DNA of 37,578 bases from an uncultured Ruthenibacterium sp. Its GTDB lineage: Bacteria; Bacillota; Clostridia; Oscillospirales; Ruminococcaceae. Numbering within the stretch: position 1 is the stretch's first letter; each line of letters starts with the position of its first letter. Under the pieces are notes generated by a model. The model had not been told where the DNA came from and ran no database searches. It saw only the letters and a list, made by a program, of their open reading frames with translations. A program made the position numbers and the translations under genes. Below are positions 1 through 6,985 of the stretch, piece after piece. The stretch is from NCBI GenBank assembly GCA_944388395.1, contig CALXIP010000117.1, positions 1-37,578 of the forward strand, read 5' to 3'.

Positions 1-1118
1 CCCACCAGCCGTGCCGAATAAATCGCTTCCTGCAGGGTGTTGCCGTGGCCGCCCATTTCGATCAGCAGGCTGCCGGTGGTCAGGTCCTGGTTGTAATAGC
101 GGTAATCGAAGAGAACCGGCCGGGCCAGCCCCGGGAACAGGGTCTCCATCTCATCCTGCCAGCGGGACGCAAAGCGCAGATTCTGTTTAAAGTTGGGCAG
201 GTTTCCGTTCAGGTCCGCGCCGCAGATGATCATGACCTGGGCGGCCTTCTGGCCGTCAATTTCCACCACCGGTTTCACACGGGTGCCGTCCTCCCGCTGG
301 ATGGCGTCCCGGTGCACGTCCAGCACCACTTTGATGGAGGGATACTGTTCCAGATAGCTTCGCACTGTGGCGTTGCTCTTTTCATAACTGCCGTTGTAGC
401 TGGGGTAGTCGTGAAGCGTTGCGTCCTGAATGGTGCAGATGCCCGCGGCATTCAGCGTGCGGGCCATCTCCGCGCCCACCGCCACCATGTTCTGGGACGT
501 GTCGGTATTGCGGGCCGAGTAGGCCGGGTCGCACCAGCTGCGGTCCACCGTCTCATAACTTTCCGTGGCATGGGTATGCATGATGAGCACCTGCGGCTCG
601 GTGCTGTTCAGCTCCACGGAAAAGGGCAGCGGCTGCATCATTTCCGCCTGAATCTCCTGGGCGGAAAGCTCGGTGCAGTTGCGGATGCTGCCCGCGCCGC
701 TCTGCACATATCCGTTTCCGGAGCCCTGCCCGTAGAAGGTCTCCTCCACCGGCACCATCCCCTCCGGCATGGGCGAATCGTCCACCGGCGCGGGCGCGAT
801 GGCCGGCTCCTGGTCCTCTGTCGGCGCGGGCTCAGCCGGCGGCTCTTCCTCCGGCTGGGGGTCCGGCTCCGGTTGCGTTTGAACCGGCGCTGTCTGCTGC
901 TGAGGTTCCTTCTCCCGGGCGATGCGGTCATCCACCATCTGTCTGGCGGCGCCCAGTGTTGCGTCCGGCGCACACAGCAAACCGCTGAGATAGGCGGTGG
1001 TCTGCCCCGCGCTCTGCCCGCCCGGCGCAGTCACCAGCATGCCGCCCGCCACCGCCAGCGTGACGGCGCAGACCGCCGCCGGCATCCAGCGCCTTGCCCA
1101 TTGCCCCCGCTTGTACAT
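1..1118 (-). CDS. spoIIP: Stage II sporulation protein P (SpoIIP), C-terminus cut by window edge
   Basis: SpoIIP is the peptidoglycan amidase/endopeptidase that works with SpoIID and SpoIIM to thin septal wall during forespore engulfment. The visible 372 residues begin at an ATG preceded by GAGGTG. They show a basic N-terminus with one membrane segment (about residues 12-30), a Pro/Glu/Gln-rich linker (about 70-125), and the catalytic domain. That domain contains MHTHATESY (His181, His183), LDVHRD (His269) and a terminal LLIEMGGHGNT segment typical of the family. The frame stays open to base 1, so only the last residues are missing. It lies downstream of ridA behind a terminator, so it should have its own promoter. 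An AGTATATG (reverse CATATACT) at 1138-1145 weakly resembles a sigma-E -10 element, which would suit mother-cell expression; that is inference. Confidence 0.93.
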   Translation of the reverse strand, partial: MYKRGQWARRWMPAAVCAVTLAVAGGMLVTAPGGQSAGQTTAYLSGLLCAPDATLGAARQMVDDRIAREKEPQQQTAPVQTQPEPDPQPEEEPPAEPAPTEDQEPAIAPAPVDDSPMPEGMVPVEETFYGQGSGNGYVQSGAGSIRNCTELSAQEIQAEMMQPLPFSVELNSTEPQVLIMHTHATESYETVDRSWCDPAYSARNTDTSQNMVAVGAEMARTLNAAGICTIQDATLHDYPSYNGSYEKSNATVRSYLEQYPSIKVVLDVHRDAIQREDGTRVKPVVEIDGQKAAQVMIICGADLNGNLPNFKQNLRFASRWQDEMETLFPGLARPVLFDYRYYNQDLTTGSLLIEMGGHGNTLQEAIYSARLV

Positions 1119-1180
1119 TTTGCCATCACCTCGCAGAAGTATATGCGAAGGACAGGCCGTTCATGCCCGCAGGCAGACAA

Positions 1181-1217
1181 AAAAGCCCTCTTTGTGCCAA
1201 GCACAAAGAGGGCTTTT
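1181..1217 (-). terminator. Rho-independent terminator after ridA
   Basis: A perfect 16-bp stem (1181-1196 with 1202-1217) and a 5-nt loop end in a T-run when read on the minus strand. It sits 12 bp past the ridA stop and separates ridA from spoIIP. Confidence 0.9.
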
Positions 1218-1228
1218 GAATGCGATCG

Positions 1229-1603
1229 TCACAGCACGGCGATGGCTTCCACTTCACACAGCACGCCCTTGGGCAGGGTTTTCACTGCCACACAGGAGCG
1301 GGCGGGTTTGGACACGAAATACGCCGCGTACACCTCATTGAACGCTGCAAAATCATCCATATCCGCCAAAAAGCAGGTGGTCTTCACCACATTGGAAAAA
1401 TCCGCGCCGCTGGCGCGCAGAATGGCGCCCACATTTTCACAGCTCTGCCGGGCCTGCTGGGCGATGCCGCCTTCCACCACCGCACCGGTGGCCGGGTCCA
1501 GAGGGATCTGGCCCGAGGTGAACAGCAGATTGCCCGCGCGCACCGCCTGCGAATACGGGCCGATGGCCGCCGGAGCATTCGGGGTATTTGTCACTTCAAA
1601 CAT
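1229..1603 (-). CDS. ridA: RidA family reactive enamine/imine deaminase
   Basis: RidA (YjgF/UK114) proteins hydrolyse the reactive 2-aminoacrylate-type enamine/imine intermediates released by PLP enzymes. The 124-residue product has the normal family length. It carries the expected GPYSQAV (Tyr17) near the N-terminus, FTSGQIP, Arg102 in RSCVAV, and Glu119 in the CEVEAIA end, matching the active-site Arg/Glu pair. I chose the ATG at 1603 because AAGGA lies 8 nt upstream. An in-frame ATG at 1612 would leave no room for a ribosome site. It is a single-gene unit with its own promoter and terminator. An ilvE aminotransferase lies 5.4 kb away in the same window, the kind of PLP enzyme whose by-products RidA handles. 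Confidence 0.95.
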   Translation of the reverse strand: MFEVTNTPNAPAAIGPYSQAVRAGNLLFTSGQIPLDPATGAVVEGGIAQQARQSCENVGAILRASGADFSNVVKTTCFLADMDDFAAFNEVYAAYFVSKPARSCVAVKTLPKGVLCEVEAIAVL

Positions 1604-1619
1604 ATTACTCATCCTTTCC

Positions 1620-1672
1620 CGCGGCCGCGGCCGCTCTGTTTGCATTGTACCGCGGCCGCGAAAAAAAAGCAA
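1620..1672 (-). promoter_or_regulatory. Predicted ridA promoter with paired palindromes
   Basis: On the minus strand a TTGCTT box (1667-1672), 17-bp spacer and TACAAT (1644-1649) precede ridA. The 10-bp palindrome CGCGGCCGCG fills most of the spacer (1651-1660) and recurs between the -10 and the ribosome site (1620-1629). Their centres are 31 bp apart. The promoter call is by eye. An operator role for the palindromes is a guess. Confidence 0.45.
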
Positions 1673-1674
1673 AC

Positions 1675-3894
1675 TTATTGGGCCGGCACACAGGCCAGAA
1701 TGCTGCGGGCAATGGCGTCACCCGTGGCCCACACGGTCATCTCGTCCGAGACCTGCTCGTATTCCGCCGGGTTCACCATGAAACCCACTTCCAGCAGCAC
1801 CGCCGGGCAGGTGGCGTTGCGCGCCACATAATAATAGCCCCAGAACGCCCCCCGCTCCGGCCGGCCCGTGGCGGCCGCCACGTTCTGCACCAGCGTTTGC
1901 GCCAGCTGCTTGCCCGAGTCGTAGAAATAATAGCACTCCGTTCCGGCGGACTGGTTGGCGTCCACCGAAAGGTCCACGGAATTGTGATGCACCGCAATGA
2001 AAAAGTCCGGCTGCAATTCCGTGATCTTCTGGTTGCGCTGCTGCAGAGAGAGGAAGGTGTCGTCGGTGCGGATCATGTGCACCGTGGCACCCAGCTGTTC
2101 CAGACGGTAGCGGGCCGCCTGGGCAACCGCCAGATTTACGTCCTTTTCCAGCGGAGCCTCCACGCCCGCCGCGCCCATGGCGCCGCCGTCATCCTGCCCG
2201 TGGCCCGGGTCCAGCAGCACGGAGATGCCCGCCAGCGGCCGGGCCGGGTCCTGCGCCTGCACCGGCGACGGTTTCACCAGCACCTGGGTGGTCCCGTCGG
2301 CAAACTCCACGGTATGGCCCCACAGCGGCCGGTCAAAGGACAGCACGATCCGGGTGCCCGCACCGCCGTCCAGGGCGGTGACTTCCACGCCCTTCACCAG
2401 CTGCGAGCCCGCCACCGAAAAGTCCGGGGCCACGTCGGTGTCGTACAGATGCATCTCCAGCGTATTTTCCACAAGATTGGAATAAATCACCGGCGTTCCC
2501 GCGCCCTGGAAGGTCAGGGTCTCCCCCTCCTCCGTCTGCTGCGCGGTGGCTCCGGAGAACGAAGCGCGCTCCACGTCCTGCCCCAGCACGGTGGTGTTGT
2601 ATGCCAGCACATAGTCGCCGCTGGTCAGCTGATAGGCCCAGGTGATCTTTCCGTTGCGGGTGGTCTCCACGCAGTTCTGCACCACACCCACGGCCCCGTC
2701 CCGCACGGTCTCGCTGATGTTTCCGTCACCGGAAGGATCGTACAGCAAACTGACCAGCCAGCCGTTGATGCGCACGGCGGTGCCCGGTTCCACTTCCTGG
2801 GTGCTGTCGTGGGGCGTTGGCTCCGGCTCGGTGGGTTCCGTCTCCATCTCCGAGGGCTGCGGAACCGGCCGCCGGATGTGCAGCGTCACGGTCTGTTCTC
2901 CCTGGGTCAGCGTATACACATTGTCGCCGGGCTGGACTGCCACCAGCACGCCGAAGGTGCCCCGGGTGCCCGTGCGCTCCACCGCTGCCCCGTTCAGTGT
3001 CAGATCCTGGCCGGGGTCCGAGGTTCCCATCACAAAGCAGTTGTCCGTGTAGATGGTGGCGCCGTCCGCCGGATAACTCACAGCCAGCTGCGTGCTGGGC
3101 GTATAATTCAGCAGCGCGGGCACATCGGCGGTGTCCAGCGCAGACAGCATCAGGCCCAGCGTCTGGGCGTCACCGCCCAGATCCGACCAGGCAAACGCCG
3201 CACCCGCAAAGGACGCGCCGGAACGGGCCGCCTCCACAGCGTGCAGGAACAGCGCCTGCGGCTGGCTCCAGGCCGCGCGGGTCACGCCCACGATCTCGCC
3301 GCCTTCTGCCAGCGGCTCATATGTATCAAAAAAGCTTCCCTCGGCCGCGGGGCGGTACACCCGCACCCCGGCCACCGGATACTTGCGGACCAGCCGCTCC
3401 AGCGCCAGGGACTGCCATTTGTCCGAAGGATCGTAGACCGACTGGTCCACGGCGGCGTACACGCTCAGCCCCTCCTCACCGGCCGCCTGACACCACAGCG
3501 CCAGCCCGTCCGTGGGGTGAAACAACGTGTCACCGGCGGTCATCTGTTCCAGAGCCGGCACGGCCCAATCCCGGTAGACCGCGCCCTCCCGGGTCTGCAC
3601 CACCAGCACCAGCCCGTTCATTCCCCGTGCCCGGGCCTGCTGGGCCACGCCGCGTGCCTCGGCCAGAATTTCGTCCGCGCTCATATCGCTGCGCAGAGCA
3701 TCTCCCTCCGGGCCGAAACGCACCGAAGCCGCCCGCAGTGCCCCGTCGGGTTCCTGTGCGCTGGCCGCAGTCCGGTCCGCTTGCGGCGGATAAAACGCCA
3801 GGTACAGCACCACCGCGGCCAGTGCCGCCAAAACGGTCAGCCCCACCACCGCCAGGATGGCGCCCCGGCGCCTGTTCTTCGGTCGTTTGTGCAT
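1675..3894 (-). CDS. Membrane-anchored N-acetylmuramoyl-L-alanine amidase (Amidase_3), multidomain
   Basis: This zinc amidase should cleave the MurNAc-L-Ala bond of peptidoglycan outside the cell. The 739-residue protein starts at an ATG after GGAGGGAG. It has a basic N-terminus, a single membrane segment (about 13-33), and a region of about 200 residues (50-265) that looks like a degenerate TIM-barrel glycosidase-like fold. An Ig-like segment (about 270-345), a Glu/Pro/Thr linker (347-372), an AMIN-like beta domain (about 375-550) and the C-terminal Amidase_3 domain (557-735) follow. Catalytic residues are all present: His565 in LLDPGHG, Glu583 in PLEKDVNL, His637 in VHHNS and Glu702 in LLEVGF. 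The N-terminal assignment is only by texture. It stands alone between ridA and a divergent plus-strand pair, so a role in sporulation versus vegetative growth cannot be told. Confidence 0.9.
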   Translation of the reverse strand: MHKRPKNRRRGAILAVVGLTVLAALAAVVLYLAFYPPQADRTAASAQEPDGALRAASVRFGPEGDALRSDMSADEILAEARGVAQQARARGMNGLVLVVQTREGAVYRDWAVPALEQMTAGDTLFHPTDGLALWCQAAGEEGLSVYAAVDQSVYDPSDKWQSLALERLVRKYPVAGVRVYRPAAEGSFFDTYEPLAEGGEIVGVTRAAWSQPQALFLHAVEAARSGASFAGAAFAWSDLGGDAQTLGLMLSALDTADVPALLNYTPSTQLAVSYPADGATIYTDNCFVMGTSDPGQDLTLNGAAVERTGTRGTFGVLVAVQPGDNVYTLTQGEQTVTLHIRRPVPQPSEMETEPTEPEPTPHDSTQEVEPGTAVRINGWLVSLLYDPSGDGNISETVRDGAVGVVQNCVETTRNGKITWAYQLTSGDYVLAYNTTVLGQDVERASFSGATAQQTEEGETLTFQGAGTPVIYSNLVENTLEMHLYDTDVAPDFSVAGSQLVKGVEVTALDGGAGTRIVLSFDRPLWGHTVEFADGTTQVLVKPSPVQAQDPARPLAGISVLLDPGHGQDDGGAMGAAGVEAPLEKDVNLAVAQAARYRLEQLGATVHMIRTDDTFLSLQQRNQKITELQPDFFIAVHHNSVDLSVDANQSAGTECYYFYDSGKQLAQTLVQNVAAATGRPERGAFWGYYYVARNATCPAVLLEVGFMVNPAEYEQVSDEMTVWATGDAIARSILACVPAQ

Positions 3895-3923
3895 TCGCTC
3901 ATCTCCCTCCCCGTCTTGTGCTC

Positions 3924-3929
3924 AGTATA
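3924..3929 (-). promoter_or_regulatory. Extended -10 element for the amidase gene
   Basis: TATACT on the minus strand is preceded by TGC, giving an extended -10 30 bp upstream of the start codon. No good -35 is seen at 17 bp. Confidence 0.4.
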
Positions 3930-3989
3930 GCACGCTCCGGCGGTGCAGATGTGGCGAAAGCGTAAATTTTGCCGCTGGCAAAAAAAGCC

Positions 3990-4018
3990 TTATCAAACAG
4001 CCCCGGCTGTGTTATGCT
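3990..4018 (+). promoter_or_regulatory. Predicted promoter of the MYG1/YazA operon with a dyad in the spacer
   Basis: TTATCA (3990-3995), a 17-bp spacer and TATGCT (4013-4018) form a promoter with an extended TGT before the -10. The spacer holds the inverted repeat ACAGCC-CC-GGCTGT (3997-4010), a position where a bound protein would block RNA polymerase. The operator reading is inference. Confidence 0.5.
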
Positions 4019-4056
4019 AGATATTGTATTTTATGAATAAAAGGAGCGAGTATGCC

Positions 4057-4884
4057 TTGCATCTTCCCGAAAAAGCTTTTACACATGGTGGAAAATTCCA
4101 TGCGGACGACGTTTTCAGCGCCGCGCTGCTGAAGCTGTGTCGTCCGGATATAGAAATTCTGCGCGGTTATCAGGTGCCGGACGGCTTCGACGGACTTGTG
4201 TTCGACATTGGTGACGGCCCCTTCGATCATCACGCCAAAGGCAGCCCTGTGCGGGAAAACGGCGTTCCCTACGCGGCCTTCGGGCTTCTGTGGCGGGAAC
4301 TGGGGCCCACGCTGCTGCACCCGGACGATGCCCGCCGCTTTGACGAGGGCTTTGTGCAGCCGCTGGATCTGGATGACAACACCGGATGCGGCAACCAGCT
4401 GGCCAACTGCATCATGGCGTACAATCCGCTTTGGGACAGCGAAGCCAGCCCCGACCAGTGCTTTGACCGGGCTGTGGAAGTGGCCAAAGAACTGCTGGAC
4501 CACAAGCTGGAGAGCATCCGTGCCATCCGCCGGGCGGAAGAAGAAGTGCGCGCCGCCCTGGCCAAGTGCCGTCACGGCGTGGTGCGCATGCGCCGCTTTG
4601 CCCCCTGGAAGCAGTATCTGATCCCCAGCAAGGCCAAATTCGTGGTATTTCCGTCCCAGCGGGGCGGCTGGTGCGCCCAGGCGGTCCCGGCAGGGTTCGG
4701 CACCCAGGCGCTGAAGGTGGCCTTCCCCCGTGCCTGGGCCGGCGCGCGGGAAGACGAACTGCCCGCGATCTCGGGCATTGAGACCCTGCGCTTCTGCCAT
4801 GCGGGGCGCTTTCTCATCACCACCGGAACCGAGGAGGACGCCATCACCGCCTGCGAGACCGCCATGGCGTTTGGCGAGCGGTGA
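4057..4884 (+). CDS. MYG1 family (UPF0160) DHH-like phosphoesterase/exonuclease
   Basis: MYG1 proteins are metal-dependent DHH-superfamily hydrolases; the eukaryotic member is a 3'-5' RNA exonuclease, and the bacterial role is poorly defined. With a TTG start at 4057 the product has 275 residues. It begins as the family usually does, with KAFTHGGKFHADDVFSA (metal ligands His15, Asp17) and then the FDHH motif (56-59). The C-terminal half contains the GGW and HAGRF stretches typical of UPF0160. The start is uncertain: AAGGAG (4041-4046) is 10 nt before the TTG, while an in-frame ATG at 4033 has no ribosome site. The ATG at 4052 is out of frame. Its stop overlaps the next gene by 4 nt (GTGA), implying translational coupling. 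Confidence 0.88.
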   Translation: MHLPEKAFTHGGKFHADDVFSAALLKLCRPDIEILRGYQVPDGFDGLVFDIGDGPFDHHAKGSPVRENGVPYAAFGLLWRELGPTLLHPDDARRFDEGFVQPLDLDDNTGCGNQLANCIMAYNPLWDSEASPDQCFDRAVEVAKELLDHKLESIRAIRRAEEEVRAALAKCRHGVVRMRRFAPWKQYLIPSKAKFVVFPSQRGGWCAQAVPAGFGTQALKVAFPRAWAGAREDELPAISGIETLRFCHAGRFLITTGTEEDAITACETAMAFGER

Positions 4885-5267
4885 GCCACTTCGTCTACAT
4901 GCTGCAGTGTGCAGACGGCACGCTGTACACCGGCTGGACCCCGAACCTCGCCCGCCGTCTTCAGGCGCACCGGGCGGGCAAAGGAGCCAAATACACCCGG
5001 GGGCGCGGCCCTCTGATGCTGGTTTACACCGAACAACTGGATGACAAGAGCCAGGCGCTGCGCCGGGAGGCGGAATTGAAAGCTCTGCCACGGAACCGGA
5101 AGCTGGCGCTGTGCGCGCCCTTTCGGCAGGCGGTGCAGGCGCTGACCGCCGCCGGACGGCAGGACGCCCTTTCGCTGCTGGAAAGCGGGGCGCGCCTTTT
5201 GGAATGCGACGGCAAAACCGTGCGCATCCAGGGAAAAGACGGTGCCGAGCAGGTCTTTTTTCTCTGA
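4881..5267 (+). CDS. GIY-YIG domain protein, YazA/UPF0213 type
   Basis: This is a small single-domain GIY-YIG protein of unknown cellular role, resembling Bacillus YazA. The N-terminal 80 residues carry the diagnostic pattern with modest changes: VYM (5-7) for GIY, YTG (16-18) for YIG, Arg25 in NLARRL and the acidic Glu63 in RREAELK. A C-terminal tail of about 45 residues makes the 128-residue product longer than the usual 80-100. It starts with GTG overlapping the MYG1 stop, so the two nuclease-like proteins are made from one message. In Bacillus subtilis yazA sits between trmN6 and rsmI; here those two genes overlap directly 24 kb away and the GIY-YIG gene is found at this site instead. Confidence 0.88.
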   Translation: MSHFVYMLQCADGTLYTGWTPNLARRLQAHRAGKGAKYTRGRGPLMLVYTEQLDDKSQALRREAELKALPRNRKLALCAPFRQAVQALTAAGRQDALSLLESGARLLECDGKTVRIQGKDGAEQVFFL

Positions 5268-5275
5268 AAAACAAA

Positions 5276-5309
5276 CATCTCCCGGCCAGATGATTCCGGC
5301 CGGGAGATG
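5276..5309. terminator. Bidirectional terminator between convergent genes
   Basis: A perfect 12-bp stem (5276-5287 with 5298-5309) is followed by CTTTT on the plus strand and TTTGTTTTT on the minus strand. It serves the GIY-YIG gene and the converging DUF21/CBS gene. Confidence 0.88.
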
Positions 5310-5312
5310 CTT

Positions 5313-6593
5313 TTATGAATCACTTTTTTCCCCGGTGGGGTCCTCGTTCATCAAGGTGACGCGCAGCCATTCAATGCGCTGATCGTCCATTTTTTCCACC
5401 CGCACATGCAGGCGTTTCCAGGTGAAGCTTTCCCCTTCCTCGGGAATGTGCTGGAACATATCCAGCGCCCAGCCGCTGACGGTGGAATAATCGTCTTCGA
5501 AGTCTTTGTCCTCGTAATCCATGGCCTCGAACAAATCTTCCATTTTCGCGTCGCCGGCCACCTGCCAGATGTTGTCGCCCTGGGGCTGAATATCCTGCTC
5601 CGCCACGTCGGACTCGTCCCAGATATCACCCACCAGCTCTTCCAGAATATCCTCCATGGTCACAAGGCCCAGGGTGCCGCCGTGTTCATCGGTGACAATG
5701 GCCATGTGCTGTTTTTCGCGCCGCAGTTCCGCCAGCAGTTCGTTGATGCGCTTGGTGCGGTACACAAACAGCACGTCCCGGCGCAGCTTGCGGGGGTCAA
5801 TGGTCTCTCCGCGGGACAGGCATGCCAGCAGATCCCGGGCGTGCAGCACACCCACAATGTGGTCAATGCTTCCGTCATACACCGGAATGCGGGAGTGACC
5901 GCCCTGCAGGCAAAGCTTCAGGATCTCCTCGGGGGGATCGTCCAGCGAAGCGGCCCCGATGTCCACACGGGGCACCAGAATGTCCTGCACGGTGATGTTG
6001 TCGAAATCAATGGCGGACTGAATGATGTCTGTCTCCTGCCGGTCCAGCACGCCTTCTTCCTCAACGGTGTCAATGATGACCTTCAATTCTTCCTCGGTCA
6101 CGCTGGGCTGCACGTTCAATTCATTGGAACGCAGGCCCGTCAGCAGGCGCTTGATCTGCACAAACACCCAAGCCACCGGTGTCAATACCGTTTTGATGAA
6201 GCTCAAAAACGGGGCGAACATCAGCGAAAATTTTTCCGGCCGCTCCTTTGCCAGACTCTTGGGCAAAATCTCGCCAAAGGTCAGCACCAGCACAGTGGTC
6301 ACGCCTGTGGCAACTACGGCGCCGTTGGCTCCCATCAGGGTGGTGCACAGCACCGTGGAGATGGACGCAGACGCCAGGTTCACCACGTTGTTGCCAATGA
6401 GAATGGTGGACAGGGTGCGGTCATAGTCATCCGCCAGATCCAGAACTTTGCGGGCTTTTTTGTCACCGTCCTCGGCGCGGGTCTTCATGCGCACCCGGTT
6501 GATGGACGACAGCGAAGTTTCACTGGCGGAGAAAAACGCGGAAAAAATCAGCAAAATCATAAACGCCAGTATACTAGGGCCAGGGTTATCCAA
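5313..6593 (-). CDS. DUF21/CBS/CorC-type transporter-associated membrane protein (HlyC/CorC family)
   Basis: Members of this family (CNNM/CorC/HlyC type) are membrane proteins linked to divalent cation, mainly Mg2+, export. The 426 residues fall into an N-terminal DUF21 membrane domain (about 5-175). It contains the SAFFSASETSLSS segment, LIGNNVVN and the TFGEILPK loop. A CBS pair (about 205-320; HSRIPVYDG and TDEHGGTLGLVT) and a C-terminal CorC_HlyC domain rich in acidic residues follow. The start is a TTG: GGAG lies about 10 nt upstream, and the nearby ATG at 6601 is out of frame. The start therefore depends on family fit (MDNPGPS followed by the first helix). It ends against a shared terminator with the converging MYG1/YazA unit. 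Confidence 0.92.
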   Translation of the reverse strand: MDNPGPSILAFMILLIFSAFFSASETSLSSINRVRMKTRAEDGDKKARKVLDLADDYDRTLSTILIGNNVVNLASASISTVLCTTLMGANGAVVATGVTTVLVLTFGEILPKSLAKERPEKFSLMFAPFLSFIKTVLTPVAWVFVQIKRLLTGLRSNELNVQPSVTEEELKVIIDTVEEEGVLDRQETDIIQSAIDFDNITVQDILVPRVDIGAASLDDPPEEILKLCLQGGHSRIPVYDGSIDHIVGVLHARDLLACLSRGETIDPRKLRRDVLFVYRTKRINELLAELRREKQHMAIVTDEHGGTLGLVTMEDILEELVGDIWDESDVAEQDIQPQGDNIWQVAGDAKMEDLFEAMDYEDKDFEDDYSTVSGWALDMFQHIPEEGESFTWKRLHVRVEKMDDQRIEWLRVTLMNEDPTGEKSDS

Positions 6594-6627
6594 ACAATCA
6601 TCACTCCTATAAAAATTCAGGATGGTA

Positions 6628-6643
6628 CGCCCCGGTCGGGGCG
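6628..6643. repeat. GC-rich inverted repeat in the DUF21 gene leader
   Basis: CGCCCCG-GT-CGGGGCG forms a 7-bp perfect dyad in the untranslated leader, 35 bp upstream of the start codon. It could be an mRNA hairpin or a protein site. Confidence 0.4.
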
Positions 6644-6658
6644 CTCGTATACTTTATT

Positions 6659-6687
6659 ATGATAACAAAATGCGTGTAAAAATGCAA
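6659..6687 (-). promoter_or_regulatory. Predicted promoter of the DUF21/CBS gene
   Basis: On the minus strand TTGCAT (6682-6687), a 17-bp spacer and TATCAT (6659-6664) are placed to drive the transporter gene. The match is moderate and was made by eye. Confidence 0.4.
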
Positions 6688-6942
6688 ACCGGCACCCAAA
6701 ATCCGGCCAGCTGCTGGCGCTGAGAATGTTCCTCTATGAATATCTGCTTTACCGCTGCGGCCAAACCGAGGAGTAAGCCATGGCTGAAGTACCGGCAAAT
6801 CAAGGGCTTTACCCAGGAACAGCTGGCGGAAAAGGTGGGCGTGCGCCTGGAAAAAGCCCCGTACAATCCTTCCCTGAAACTTGCCATCGACCTTTCCCGG
6901 GCTGTAGAGGCGCCCATCGAAGAGCTTTTTGTCTTTGACTGA
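6665..6942 (+). pseudogene. Decayed XRE-type HTH regulator with remnant of the gene before it
   Basis: From 6780 the sequence matches the common short XRE regulator (LKYRQIKGFTQEQLAEKVGV ... YNPSLKLAIDLSRAV, then IEELF), about 65 residues when intact. Two lesions show. First, GAGGAG (6768-6773) and an ATG at 6780 stand where the start should be, but one extra base after the ATG puts it out of frame with the HTH. Second, the usual SRQTIS stretch after VGV is absent, an apparent 18-nt loss that removes the DNA-recognition helix. Just upstream a frame ending at TAA 6774-6776 reads like the C-terminus of a membrane protein (QLLALRMFLYEYLLYRCGQTEE split by position), as often found before such regulators. 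A short intact 68-codon frame remains but is unlikely to make a DNA-binding protein. Confidence 0.6.
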
Positions 6943-6944
6943 GA

Positions 6945-6980
6945 AAAAGGCCGGTTCAGCAAACGCCGAACCGGCCTTTT
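6945..6980. terminator. Bidirectional terminator downstream of ilvE and the HTH remnant
   Basis: A perfect 13-bp stem (6945-6957 with 6968-6980) has T-runs on both sides. It lies 6 bp past the ilvE stop. Confidence 0.88.
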
Positions 6981-6985
6981 GATTT

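Noticed and set aside
45-1781. Long open plus-strand frame of 578 codons across spoIIP and ridA
   Set aside because: It is antisense to recognised genes, crosses a terminator, and its translation is Arg/His/Ala-rich without any family signature, as expected from GC-rich antisense DNA.
1588-3930. 780-codon plus-strand frame antisense to the amidase
   Set aside because: The minus-strand amidase has intact catalytic motifs and a good ribosome site; the plus frame has His/Gln/Arg-rich shadow composition and no ribosome site.
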